Assembly: GCA_002354335.1 (NCBI GenBank)
Contig: DELI01000022.1
Span: forward strand, 5,764-57,635
Origin: Sphingobacterium sp. UBA2700
Lineage (GTDB): Bacteria > Bacteroidota > Bacteroidia > Sphingobacteriales > Sphingobacteriaceae
Reading direction: 5' to 3'
DNA length: 51,872 bases
Shown: piece by piece, positions 42,491 through 49,823 of the stretch
How the letters are laid out: the number at the start of each line of letters is the position of its first letter
How positions within the stretch are numbered: position 1 is the first letter of the stretch
Translations under genes and position numbers: made by a program
Notes under the pieces: generated by a model
Told to the model about the DNA's origin: nothing
Database searches by the model: none
Seen by the model: the letters and a program-made list of their open reading frames with translations, nothing else

Positions 42491-43303
42491 ATGCATAAAG
42501 AATATGTTGACAAATATTACTTGACAGAAGTAGACACCTTTGACCATAGCATCTACTGTCATCATGCCGTAATGGGCGAACACCACGTTACGGAACATTA
42601 CCACAAAAAAGGACAATTTCTATACACTGAGGGTGGTGTCGTATTCTTAAAAACTCCTGACAAATCGTACTTTCTCCCAGCACGCCATTATATCTGGATT
42701 CCTGCCGGTGTCAAACATAGCATACATCCCAGCGGGCCGCAGGTCGTGATGAGAAACTTATATTTCCCTACCTTCGAAACAGACACAGCATTCTTCGAGA
42801 AGATCAATATTTACCCGGTTAGCGACTTATTGAACGAATTGATCATGTTTACGAACCGATGGAATGGCAATATCTTCCCGGAAGAAGAACCTAAGTTTTC
42901 GATAGCCAAGGCTTTCAAACTGATACTACCGGAGATCTCACCAGCAGAACTCCCACTAGCTCTTCCCTATCCGAAAAACGACAAGCTTAAGCAAATCGTC
43001 AATTACCTCGAGCAGAACATCTCCGAGAACATTAGTTTCAAGTCCCTGGCAGAGAATTTCGATATCAGCGAACGTACGCTTGCGCGATTGTTCCAAAAGG
43101 AACTCAACATGTCATACATCCAGTACTTTACCATACTGCGTATGTTGACCTCGCTAAAACTTTTGTTAGACGAAAAACTGAGTGTCAATGAAGTGGCGTT
43201 GCGCGTAGGTTATAACAGTCTACCAACTTTCAGTAATACCTTTAATAAGGTTATCGGCGTACGCCCGAGCGAATATGTAAAAAACAGAAACTTACTATTA
43301 TAA
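42491..43303 (+). CDS. AraC family transcriptional regulator with cupin-like sensor domain
   Basis: A 270-residue one-component regulator. Residues ~1-110 form a cupin-like ligand domain (HHAVMGEHHVTEHYHKKGQFLYTEGGVVFL; IWIPAGVKHSIHP), with several His that could bind metal or ligand. The C-terminal ~100 residues carry the double HTH of AraC: NISFKSLAENFDISERTLARLFQKEL and LSVNEVALRVGYNSLPTFSNTFNKVIGVRPSEY. Twelve nt separate it from the DUF1080 gene, so that gene may be co-transcribed. The ligand is unknown. Confidence 0.92.
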   Translation: MHKEYVDKYYLTEVDTFDHSIYCHHAVMGEHHVTEHYHKKGQFLYTEGGVVFLKTPDKSYFLPARHYIWIPAGVKHSIHPSGPQVVMRNLYFPTFETDTAFFEKINIYPVSDLLNELIMFTNRWNGNIFPEEEPKFSIAKAFKLILPEISPAELPLALPYPKNDKLKQIVNYLEQNISENISFKSLAENFDISERTLARLFQKELNMSYIQYFTILRMLTSLKLLLDEKLSVNEVALRVGYNSLPTFSNTFNKVIGVRPSEYVKNRNLLL

Positions 43304-43315
43304 TCCCGAATAAAC

Positions 43316-44176
43316 ATGAAGTTAAGATCCCTAACCCTAGGCTTAGCATTGGGGCTACTATGCGCATGCGGAAGCCAAGCGCAGGTCAGCAACAAGGCAG
43401 TCAAAACCCCCAAAGCGATACAGTTATTCAACGGAAAAGACATGAAAAACTGGACGCCGAAAATAAGATTGCATGAAGTTGGAGACAACTATGCCAATAC
43501 CTTCCGTGTCGAAGACGGTCTACTAAAAGTTAGATACGACGGATACGATAATTTCAATCAACAGTATGGTCACCTTGCATATAATAAGCCTTTCAGCTAT
43601 TATGTATTACGCGTAGAGTATCGTTTCGTAGACGAGCAAACAAAAGGCGGCGAAGGCTGGGCATGGCGTAACAGTGGCGCGATGCTGCACGGCCAGGATC
43701 CGAAAACCATGTTGAAAGATCAGGACTTCCCTATCTCTATCGAAGGACAATTATTAGGTGGCGACGGCAAGAACGAAAGAACAAACTCCAACCTCTGTAC
43801 TCCCGGCACCAATGTCGTCATCAAAGAAAAGTTATTTACCCCACATTGTCTTAGCTCCACATCAAAGACCTACCATGGCGATCAATGGGTAACTGCCGAG
43901 TTCGTGGTATTAGGCGACTCCTTAATCCAACACATATTAGATGGTCAAGTCGTATTAGAATACAACAAACCACAGATCGGTGGCAAGAATGTCGACAATT
44001 ACGACCCCAAACAAAAAATCGACGGCAAATTGCTCGACAGCGGATTTATCTACCTGCAAAGCGAAAGTCACCCTATCGATTTCCGAAAAGTAGAATTATT
44101 CGATCTAAGTATTTATAAGGGGGATAAAGAAAAGCTGGATGCAGCAGTGAAGAAGGTACTGAACGCCGTGCGTTAG
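43316..44176 (+). CDS. DUF1080 (3-keto-disaccharide hydrolase-type) lipoprotein
   Basis: 286 residues with lipobox LCAC (Cys18), followed by a concanavalin-like beta-sandwich of the DUF1080 family. Typical segments are IQLFNGKDMKNWTPK, FRVEDGLLKVRYDGYDNF, YVLRVEYRF, NSGAMLHGQDPKTM, WVTAEFVVLGDSLIQHILDGQVVLEY and GFIYLQSESHPIDFRKVELFDLS. Some family members hydrolyse 3-keto-glycosides, so a role in surface sugar breakdown is likely but unproven. It follows the AraC gene by 12 nt. The TAG stop forms the first unit of a heptad array, followed by the terminator. Confidence 0.9.
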   Translation: MKLRSLTLGLALGLLCACGSQAQVSNKAVKTPKAIQLFNGKDMKNWTPKIRLHEVGDNYANTFRVEDGLLKVRYDGYDNFNQQYGHLAYNKPFSYYVLRVEYRFVDEQTKGGEGWAWRNSGAMLHGQDPKTMLKDQDFPISIEGQLLGGDGKNERTNSNLCTPGTNVVIKEKLFTPHCLSSTSKTYHGDQWVTAEFVVLGDSLIQHILDGQVVLEYNKPQIGGKNVDNYDPKQKIDGKLLDSGFIYLQSESHPIDFRKVELFDLSIYKGDKEKLDAAVKKVLNAVR

Positions 44177-44207
44177 ATTTTAGATATTAGACGTTAGACA
44201 TTAGAGT
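44173..44207 (+). repeat. Heptad (TTAGNNN) array between DUF1080 stop and terminator
   Basis: TTAGATT, TTAGATA, TTAGACG, TTAGACA, TTAGAGT in direct succession, beginning with the stop codon itself, then the terminator hairpin. Confidence 0.75.
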
Positions 44208-44234
44208 AGGGAGCCGATTAGGCTCCTTTTTTTT
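44208..44234 (+). terminator. Terminator of the AraC-DUF1080 genes
   Basis: GGAGCC (44210-44215) pairs with GGCTCC (44221-44226), then T8. Confidence 0.85.
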
Positions 44235-44240
44235 GTTGTC

Positions 44241-44452
44241 TTGAACCGGGAAAGGAAGGATAGTATTTAGTAGTTAGTAGTTAGTATAAAGACCTATGAC
44301 GCCCGATCCTGCCAATCCTTGCATCCTTCCTTTCCTGGTTCAAGACAAACTCCCTTTCTAAACCAAAGGTTCAAAACAAACCTCTTAGTTAGAAATGCAT
44401 GGCAACAATAGGTCTAACTACTAAGTACTAAATACTAACTACTAGATACTAG
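44241..44452. repeat. Composite intergenic element: family A palindrome interrupted by heptads, with an inverted heptad array
   Basis: Left family A arm at 44241-44260, then heptads (TAGTATT, TAGTAGT, TAGTAGT, TAGTATA) with tail AAAGACCTATGACG, then the right family A arm at 44304-44343. After ~60 nt the inverse tail (AATAGGTCTAAC) and six opposite-strand heptads run to 44452. Same parts as at 27484-27772 in a different order. Confidence 0.7.
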
Positions 44453-44475
44453 AAAAGGGATGTTTTCACATCCCT
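44453..44475 (-). terminator. Terminator of rpsT
   Basis: On the minus strand, an 8-bp stem AGGGATGT / ACATCCCT (arms 44456-44463 and 44468-44475), then TTTTC. The heptad array starts directly beyond it. Confidence 0.78.
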
Positions 44476-44502
44476 ATATATCTTTTAGGAAAAAGCTACA
44501 GA

Positions 44503-44757
44503 TTAACCTAACTTATTAACGAATTTCGCTAATTTAGATTTGTTGTTGTTTGCTTTTTTCTTGTGAATTACATTTTTCTTAGCCAAACGATCTAGCATAG
44601 AAACCACGCGTGGATATAACGCTTTCGCCTCTTCTGGATCTGTTGTAAGACGTAATTTTTTGATCGCGTTACGAGTTGTTTTTGCTTGGTAACGGTTTCT
44701 TAGACGCTTCGCAGCGTTAGCTCTAATTCTTTTGATCGCTGATTTATGATTTGCCAT
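44503..44757 (-). CDS. rpsT: 30S ribosomal protein S20
   Basis: A primary 16S rRNA-binding protein of the small subunit body. The 84 residues begin [29 protein letters not shown], the standard S20 start. They are strongly basic and helical and end [12 protein letters not shown]. Length is normal. It is monocistronic with a strong promoter (44805-44834) and its own terminator. Confidence 0.98.
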   Translation of the reverse strand: MANHKSAIKRIRANAAKRLRNRYQAKTTRNAIKKLRLTTDPEEAKALYPRVVSMLDRLAKKNVIHKKKANNNKSKLAKFVNKLG

Positions 44758-44804
44758 TTCTCTTAGCTATATATTTTAATCTTTTTATATTTAATTTCGG
44801 ACTG

Positions 44805-44834
44805 CAAAAATAACATCTAAAAACTAATATTCAA
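44805..44834 (-). promoter_or_regulatory. rpsT promoter
   Basis: On the minus strand, TTG (44832-44834), 19 nt, TATTTTTG (44805-44812): an exact Bacteroidota consensus. The leader is ~40 nt. Confidence 0.8.
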
Positions 44835-44861
44835 AATCATTTTTAAAGTTTTCCAAATCCT

Positions 44862-44869
44862 TATCTTTG
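44862..44869 (+). promoter_or_regulatory. -7 element of the TrmH-family gene
   Basis: TATCTTTG, an exact TAnnTTTG. The ATG at 44873 lies only 3 nt beyond it, which argues for the ATG at 44888 and a very short leader. Confidence 0.6.
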
Positions 44870-44887
44870 TACATGCAAAAATTATCG

Positions 44888-45412
44888 ATGGATCAGCTCA
44901 ATAGAGTTGACGTAGAAACGTTTAAGAATCAAGATAAAACCCCCTTGGTTATTATTTTAGACAGTGTTCGCAGCATGCACAACGTCGGGTCGGCTTTCAG
45001 AACCGGAGATGCTTTCGCTGTAGAAAAAATTCTTCTATGTGGAATCACGGGGACTCCCCCACACCGCGAAATCGAGAAAACAGCCCTAGGAGCCACACAA
45101 TCGGTCGTATGGGAATATCATAAGCAAACCCTAGACGCTGTTAAAATATTGCAGTCTGAAGGCTATAAAGTCTATTCTATCGAACAAGTGGACAAGTCTA
45201 TCTCTCTGCAAAACTTCCAACCCGCAGAAAACGAAAAGATCGCTATTGTATTTGGAAATGAGGTGCATGGCGTCGAAGAAGAAGTAATTGCAGCATCCGA
45301 CGGATGCTTGGAAATCCCCCAATTTGGTACTAAACATTCCTTCAATGTTTCCGTAACGATAGGAATTGTCTTGTGGGATTTAGTAAATAAACTCAACTTT
45401 ATTAAGAAATAG
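44888..45412 (+). CDS. TrmH/SpoU family RNA 2'-O-methyltransferase
   Basis: A SAM-dependent methyltransferase expected to modify a tRNA or rRNA ribose. 174 residues from the ATG at 44888 with all three SpoU motifs: SVRSMHNVGSAFRTGDAF (motif 1, with the catalytic Arg), IVFGNEVHGVEEE (motif 2) and LEIPQFGTKHSFNVSVTIGIVLW (motif 3), forming the trefoil knot. It lacks the N-terminal substrate-binding domain of RlmB and is close to the TrmL/minimal size class. Its target is not certain. Two upstream in-frame ATG/TTG codons are discounted because they overlap the promoter. Confidence 0.9.
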   Translation: MDQLNRVDVETFKNQDKTPLVIILDSVRSMHNVGSAFRTGDAFAVEKILLCGITGTPPHREIEKTALGATQSVVWEYHKQTLDAVKILQSEGYKVYSIEQVDKSISLQNFQPAENEKIAIVFGNEVHGVEEEVIAASDGCLEIPQFGTKHSFNVSVTIGIVLWDLVNKLNFIKK

Positions 45413-45456
45413 CAAAATAGATAGCGAGTTGATTTTTAGAAGTCAGTTCAAAATAG

Positions 45457-45464
45457 TAGATTTG
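45457..45464 (+). promoter_or_regulatory. -7 element of sucD
   Basis: TAGATTTG, an exact TAnnTTTG, 21 nt before the ATG. TTG at 45429-45431 is a weakly spaced -33 candidate. Confidence 0.55.
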
Positions 45465-45485
45465 CGTTGCAAAAAATAAGACAAA

Positions 45486-46358
45486 ATGAGTGTATTAGTA
45501 AATAAAGATTCTAAAGTAATCGTTCAAGGTTTCACCGGTAACGAGGGTACTTATCATGCATCTCAAATGATTGAGTACGGTACAAACGTAGTTGGTGGTG
45601 TTACACCAGGAAAAGGTGGTCAATCTCATTTAGACCGTCCGGTATTCAACACCGTACAAGACGCTGTTGATGCAACAGGTGCTAACGTATCTATTATTTT
45701 TGTTCCACCAGCATTCGCTGCGGACGCAATCATGGAAGCTGCTGCTGCAGGAATCGCATTGATCGTTTGTATCACTGAAGGTATCCCTACTAAAGATATG
45801 ATTCAAGTAAAATCTTACTTGAGCGACAAAAACTCTCGTTTAATCGGCCCTAACTGTCCAGGTATCATCACTGCTGAAGAAGCAAAAATTGGTATCATGC
45901 CAGGCTTTATCTTCAAAAAAGGTAAAGTAGGTGTTGTTTCTAAATCAGGAACTTTAACTTACGAAGCCGTAGATCAAACGGTAAAAGCAGGATTAGGAAT
46001 TACAACAGCTATCGGTATTGGTGGTGACCCAATCATTGGTACTACAACAAAAGAAGCTGTTGAATTATTAATGAACGATCCAGAAACTGAAGGTATCATC
46101 ATGATTGGTGAGATCGGTGGTGGCATGGAAGCTGAGGCTGCTCGTTGGATCAAAGAAAACGGTACTAAACCAGTTGTAGGTTTCATCGCTGGACAAACAG
46201 CGCCTCCGGGACGCCGTATGGGTCACGCGGGTGCAATCGTTGGTGGTGCTGATGACACAGCTGCTGCAAAAATGCAAATCATGCGTGAGTGCGGAATCCG
46301 TGTAGTAGAATCTCCTGCTGAAATTGGAAAAGCAATCGCTGAAGAATTAGCTAAATAA
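45486..46358 (+). CDS. sucD: Succinyl-CoA synthetase, alpha subunit
   Basis: Part of the TCA enzyme that converts succinyl-CoA, ADP (or GDP) and phosphate to succinate, CoA and NTP. The 290 residues show the CoA-binding Rossmann domain ([31 protein letters not shown]) and the C-terminal phosphohistidine domain with [13 protein letters not shown], where His247 is the phosphorylated residue. [10 protein letters not shown] and [10 protein letters not shown] are also typical. The beta subunit gene is not adjacent, which is common in Bacteroidota. It ends in a strong terminator. Confidence 0.97.
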   Translation: MSVLVNKDSKVIVQGFTGNEGTYHASQMIEYGTNVVGGVTPGKGGQSHLDRPVFNTVQDAVDATGANVSIIFVPPAFAADAIMEAAAAGIALIVCITEGIPTKDMIQVKSYLSDKNSRLIGPNCPGIITAEEAKIGIMPGFIFKKGKVGVVSKSGTLTYEAVDQTVKAGLGITTAIGIGGDPIIGTTTKEAVELLMNDPETEGIIMIGEIGGGMEAEAARWIKENGTKPVVGFIAGQTAPPGRRMGHAGAIVGGADDTAAAKMQIMRECGIRVVESPAEIGKAIAEELAK

Positions 46359-46380
46359 TTCCCAAGCCAAACAATATTAA

Positions 46381-46419
46381 AAAAGGAGCGATTGAAAATG
46401 ATCGCTCCTTTTTTTTTCC
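46381..46419 (+). terminator. sucD terminator
   Basis: AAAAGGAGCGAT (46381-46392) with ATCGCTCCTTTT (46401-46412), then a long T-run. Confidence 0.92.
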
Positions 46420-46441
46420 TGAAAGTGTCTGTTTTCAAAAG

Positions 46442-46495
46442 CCATCGAGAACTTTCATCCCTGTTGGTGTTTCAATGGAAACATGAAAGTTTTGT
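46442..46495. repeat. Family D 54-bp inverted-repeat unit, copy 2
   Basis: AACTTTCAT (46450-46458) with ATGAAAGTT (46483-46491). The loop holds a second small hairpin (GTTTC-aatg-GAAAC, 46469-46482). Same length as copy 1 at 38064-38117. Confidence 0.65.
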
Positions 46496-46532
46496 CTAAG
46501 TTATCTTCAACCCAGAGCCAGCCTAGTTGTCA

Positions 46533-46564
46533 TAAAAAGAAAAGGCCGCCCTGGCGAGCGACCT
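46533..46564 (-). terminator. Terminator of the sigma/anti-sigma/DUF4252 operon
   Basis: On the minus strand, AGGTCGC pairs with GCGGCCT (arms 46558-46564 and 46543-46549, one G-T pair), followed by TTTTCTTTTT. Confidence 0.65.
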
Positions 46565-46591
46565 CTTCTAAACTAAACATTGAAACAATAT

Positions 46592-47155
46592 CTATTTCGC
46601 AAAGGCTAAATCTTCTGCATTTGCTTTCTTTTTATCTTTTTTCTCCTTGCCTTTCGTCGTCTCGTAATGATCGACTAATTGATTCAGCTCGCTAAGGCTC
46701 ATGTCCGATTTGAGCTCAATAAAAACCTGATCTTCGTTATCCACAACCCCCAACATAATCTTCTTTATGCGGTCGCCTTTAGTCAAGGTATTGATGCTCA
46801 CTTTGGCGCCATCACTGTAAATACTCATCAGTTCTTCAAATTTCTGATCGGCAAGGTAGTTCGTAAAACGCTGATGTAAGCGATGCCCCTTCTCCCCTTC
46901 GATCGCCGTTAGCTTAATGCTTTTGATTTTCTTCAAAGCCATCGCCAGCATCGGATCCTCCTCTTTCATCTCCCGCAGTTCCCCGAGGATAAACGTGCGC
47001 ATTAAAATTCCCGGCACCTTGACCGATACTACTTCCGCATTGCGACTGATATCTCCTTTATGGATAAAGGCCATATTCGGGCTTGTTTTCACAAAACAAC
47101 TTTGCAATAATAATCCTATGCAAACGGCTACAATAAATCCTATTCCTCTTTTCAT
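46592..47155 (-). CDS. DUF4252 lipoprotein
   Basis: 187 residues with lipobox LLQSC (Cys20). The DUF4252 region (about 45-165) includes SVKVPGILMRTFILGELRE, IKSIKLTAIEGEKG, FEELMSIYSDGAKVSI and VFIELKSDMSLSELNQLVDHY. A Lys-rich tail (KGKEKKDKKKANAED) follows. It is a paralogue of the next gene upstream, matching in the FEELM and D-SL/DDINNLV segments. The function of DUF4252 is unknown. It is last in the operon led by an ECF sigma factor, so it is probably a product or partner of that envelope-response system. Confidence 0.88.
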   Translation of the reverse strand: MKRGIGFIVAVCIGLLLQSCFVKTSPNMAFIHKGDISRNAEVVSVKVPGILMRTFILGELREMKEEDPMLAMALKKIKSIKLTAIEGEKGHRLHQRFTNYLADQKFEELMSIYSDGAKVSINTLTKGDRIKKIMLGVVDNEDQVFIELKSDMSLSELNQLVDHYETTKGKEKKDKKKANAEDLAFAK

Positions 47156-47168
47156 AATGCTTGGTTTT

Positions 47169-47642
47169 CTAATCGTTTTTATTCACTAGGTTGTTGATGT
47201 CGTCGTAGCTCATTGCTCCGTCAAGGATCATGAAGATCGTGTCCTCATCAGAAACAATGCTCAAGAGCAGGTTGTTCAACAGGTCGCCATCTACAGACTT
47301 CGCCAAGAACTTAATCTTGTTGCCTTCCGAATTCACCACCATCAGCTCTTCAAACTTCAGGTTATCGACAGCATTGTTCACCGCGTTTTTTAAGGTCGGT
47401 TGAGAGCCCTCAACAATCAGCATCTTGATCGAATTGATCTTGCTGAATAAGGGTCTAATCGTTTCCAAATCCGCATCGTCGATGTTCATTTTGTTCAACA
47501 TCTTAAACATCGGCTTACCGATTTTAATGCTGGTTACCCCCTTTTGTTCCTTGTATTGCTCAAAAATATCATCCAGTTTCGAGACTTGTGCTTGTGCGAT
47601 GCCCGCGAAAAGCAAGGCGCAGATTAACATGATCGTTTTCAT
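47169..47642 (-). CDS. DUF4252 secreted protein
   Basis: 157 residues with a Sec signal peptide MKTIMLICALLFAGIAQAQ. The mature domain is a compact DUF4252: VTSIKIGKPMFKMLNKMN, INSIKMLIVEGSQ, LKFEELMVVNSEGNKIKFLAKS, IFMILDGAMSYDDINNLVNKND. Unlike its neighbour it has no lipobox, so it is expected free in the periplasm. Gaps of 13 nt on either side place it firmly in the sigma factor operon. Confidence 0.88.
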   Translation of the reverse strand: MKTIMLICALLFAGIAQAQVSKLDDIFEQYKEQKGVTSIKIGKPMFKMLNKMNIDDADLETIRPLFSKINSIKMLIVEGSQPTLKNAVNNAVDNLKFEELMVVNSEGNKIKFLAKSVDGDLLNNLLLSIVSDEDTIFMILDGAMSYDDINNLVNKND

Positions 47643-47654
47643 ATCTTCACTTTA

Positions 47655-48323
47655 TTAGATTTCTATATTCAAATGCTTTATTTTCTCCAACCCCGCAGCT
47701 CCACGCTTCAGATTGCTGGTTGCTAAGTGCAATGCCGTTTCCGTAATTTCTAGTGCCTCCTCCTCATTATAGATCCTGACGCCATTTACCTCCACGTACA
47801 GCTCTTCTTCTAATTCAACCGGGGATTCAACCGTCTTCACGCTCGCCTCGCTCCTGACCGAGCTTTGCGGTCTTTTCTGCGAACGAGGGATAGATGCAAT
47901 AACAGATTCTTCCACTCGGTTCTCCTTCAGCTTTGGAGTCTCCGGAATAACTTGCTGCAGCGTTTCAGCATCTACCGTACGATCTTCGCTTACGCTATGC
48001 TGTGCAATCTGCTTTGCATTAACATGCTGCTCAGCATTTTCCTTCGGACGGAAGATCAGGAAGCCTATCAGCACTGATGCCGCTATGCTCGTGATCATGA
48101 TGATGCGTTTTGGCAGATTGATGACCTTCGCGTTCTTTTCCCTTTCGTCCTGGGCCGTAGCCTCCATAAAGGCATCAAAATCCCAATCCATCTTTCCCGA
48201 CGGCTCTTTAAGTCCTCCAAAGAAAGCATCATCACTATGCTCCTTCAATAAGCGCTCCTCCTCCAGCGAGGTTTCCCCCTGCAGATATTTAGCTCTTAAT
48301 GGATCCAATTCTTCTTTCTTCAT
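47655..48323 (-). CDS. Anti-sigma factor-like single-pass membrane protein
   Basis: 222 residues: a cytoplasmic N-terminus (~1-72; MKKEELDPLRAKYLQGETSLEEERLLKEH, the short helical start common to Bacteroidota anti-sigma proteins), one TM (~73-90, IIMITSIAASVLIGFLIF), and an extracytoplasmic part with a disordered Ser/Glu/Val-rich linker and a C-terminal helical piece. It overlaps the sigma factor gene by 35 nt in another frame, strong evidence of coupled synthesis. Sigma binding is inference from position and layout; no zinc ZAS motif is present. Confidence 0.75.
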   Translation of the reverse strand: MKKEELDPLRAKYLQGETSLEEERLLKEHSDDAFFGGLKEPSGKMDWDFDAFMEATAQDEREKNAKVINLPKRIIMITSIAASVLIGFLIFRPKENAEQHVNAKQIAQHSVSEDRTVDAETLQQVIPETPKLKENRVEESVIASIPRSQKRPQSSVRSEASVKTVESPVELEEELYVEVNGVRIYNEEEALEITETALHLATSNLKRGAAGLEKIKHLNIEI

Positions 48324-48804
48324 AATCGAATACTTTTGTTAAACTCGCTCGTACAGACTGTCTCGCTCTGGACAAATTGACTCGAACGGCATTTTCATCT
48401 ATTTGGCAGAGCTTGGAAATATCTGCTATTTCATATTCCTCAACATCTCTTAAATACATCACCATCCGTTGTTTCTCTGGCAGCGCATCAATGTATTTCA
48501 GAATAAGCTCCTGCGTCAGTGCCGGGTATCGCTCGGCTTGAATATCAGTCGGCACCTCCTGAAGGTACTTCGCTTGCCTGCCCGCCCTTTCAATCTTGTT
48601 CAAGGCCATGTTCCTCAGCGTGCCCATCGCAAAGGCTTCCATATTCGATACATGATTTAAATCCGATCGCTTTTCCCACAGCTTCAACATTAATTCCTGC
48701 ACCAGATCAAACGCATCTTCCTCATGGGCCAGAAACCTATTCGCAAAGCGATACAGCTTATCCTTAAGGACGAATACTGTATTTTTAAAGGTTTCTTGAT
48801 TCAT
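48289..48804 (-). CDS. ECF RNA polymerase sigma factor
   Basis: A 171-residue sigma-70 family factor of the ECF group. Region 2 lies at ~15-85 (LYRFANRFLAHEEDAFDLVQELMLKLWEKR) and region 4 at ~110-160 (LPEKQRMVMYLRDVEEYEIADISKLCQIDENAVRVNLSRARQSVR), with the standard HTH. The ATG at 48804 is preferred over an in-frame TTG at 48828 because GAGAAA precedes it. The 3' end overlaps the anti-sigma-like gene. Its regulon probably includes this operon (autoregulation), but no matching promoter pair could be identified by eye. Confidence 0.92.
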   Translation of the reverse strand: MNQETFKNTVFVLKDKLYRFANRFLAHEEDAFDLVQELMLKLWEKRSDLNHVSNMEAFAMGTLRNMALNKIERAGRQAKYLQEVPTDIQAERYPALTQELILKYIDALPEKQRMVMYLRDVEEYEIADISKLCQIDENAVRVNLSRARQSVRASLTKVFDYEERRIGSIKS

Positions 48805-49241
48805 AATTTTCTCAGCGTTTATATACAAGACAAGGTAAACAGCAGTTTCATTACATAGAAAATGTAGAAAAACCGAAATAAAAGGCTAAATAATTGATTT
48901 ATAGAAATATAATTTACGAATTACAACGGCAATAAGATTGATAAAACGCTTAGTTTAATCAAATAAAACCATCGGAATAAAAGTTTCCGAAGCGCTTGAA
49001 TGCAATCCGCTATCGATAAAGCAGAACCTAAGCAAGTCCCAGGTCTTCTTTTCTCCATCCCCTAATACGGAATTGCGAGCATACTATTACGAGTCTCGTT
49101 CGATACTAAACCCTTTCAAACCCAATTCAAACCCAATACAAACCCAATACAAACCCCTATCAGAAGCGCTTCGAAAGGGCTATGATAGGGGTTTGATTAG
49201 GGAGTACATGGTCGTGTACTCATTCAAGACTTGGCGTTCCT
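48805..49241. other. Intergenic region between ECF sigma and DinB genes
   Basis: 437 bp. The left part (48829-49080) is AT-rich without a recognisable gene and should contain the sigma operon promoter; no TAnnTTTG box is found there, consistent with an alternative sigma. The right part holds family B repeat copy 3. Confidence 0.5.
49111..49202. repeat. Family B 11-nt tandem repeat with hairpin, copy 3
   Basis: Three successive units CAAACCCAAT(T/A) at an exact 11-nt spacing, then CAAACCCCTATCA at 49150-49162 pairing perfectly (13 bp) with TGATAGGGGTTTG at 49183-49195. The internal AGAAGCGCTTC can form a small inner stem. Confidence 0.75.
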
Positions 49242-49736
49242 TTATTTTTGCTCGTCCGCGGATGGACCATAGAGTCCCGGTACGGGAATATCCAACAAGC
49301 GTAGGTATACGGTTGCTTGTCCACGGTGGTGAATCAGGTGGTTATTGATAACGTAACGTAGCGCGCCTAGCTTAGGCATCTCACCAATCACGTAATCACC
49401 GACACGAATAGTCCATGTTTTAAACCATTCCTCTTCAGGGAAAGAATTAAGCGTTTGCTCGTTTGCTTTGAAACCTTCTTCCAAGGCCTGTTTAAGTTCT
49501 GCTACGGTCGACGGCTTCAAGGGTTTATAATCTGTTTGCAGATTGAAGTCATTCCTCGTTAATGCTGTTGCAACCCAATTATGCAACTCAACCACATGAC
49601 CTATTAGTGCGCCTAAGGACATAGACTTTTCGTGCGGTCTAAATGCAAGATCTTCATCTTTCAAACGATCGATAATACGTCGGGTATTATTGGTTTCGCG
49701 TTCTAGTTCTACTAGAAATCCATCTTTAATACTCAT
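49242..49736 (-). CDS. DinB family protein
   Basis: 164 residues forming the four-helix DinB/YfiT bundle. The metal site is indicated by His in IGHVVELHNW (~45-54) and the paired His in VINNHLIHHRGQATVYLRLL (~130-148), the standard three-His arrangement. Some family members are metal-dependent thiol transferases (bacillithiol, mycothiol), but the function here is unknown. It ends YGPSADEQK. Monocistronic, divergent from the CocE-type gene with an 87-bp shared promoter region. Confidence 0.9.
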   Translation of the reverse strand: MSIKDGFLVELERETNNTRRIIDRLKDEDLAFRPHEKSMSLGALIGHVVELHNWVATALTRNDFNLQTDYKPLKPSTVAELKQALEEGFKANEQTLNSFPEEEWFKTWTIRVGDYVIGEMPKLGALRYVINNHLIHHRGQATVYLRLLDIPVPGLYGPSADEQK

Positions 49737-49823
49737 AGGATATGTTTTTATTATCTCCTAAATTAAGCAATAAATGAGATAAAAAATAGCTATTTTCACG
49801 CTAACAACAAATTATACCGAAAA

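Noticed and set aside
44241..44452. Insertion sequence
   Set aside because: No transposase ORF, and no flanking duplication was recognised; better described as a non-coding composite repeat.
49000..49065. 21-codon ORF MQSAIDK... upstream of the DinB gene
   Set aside because: No ribosome-binding site, no neighbour on the same strand and no sign of conservation could be seen.
49111..49165. Possible CRISPR array (regular CAAACCCAAT repeats)
   Set aside because: The repeats are directly adjacent at 11-nt spacing with no unique spacers, no leader and no cas genes.
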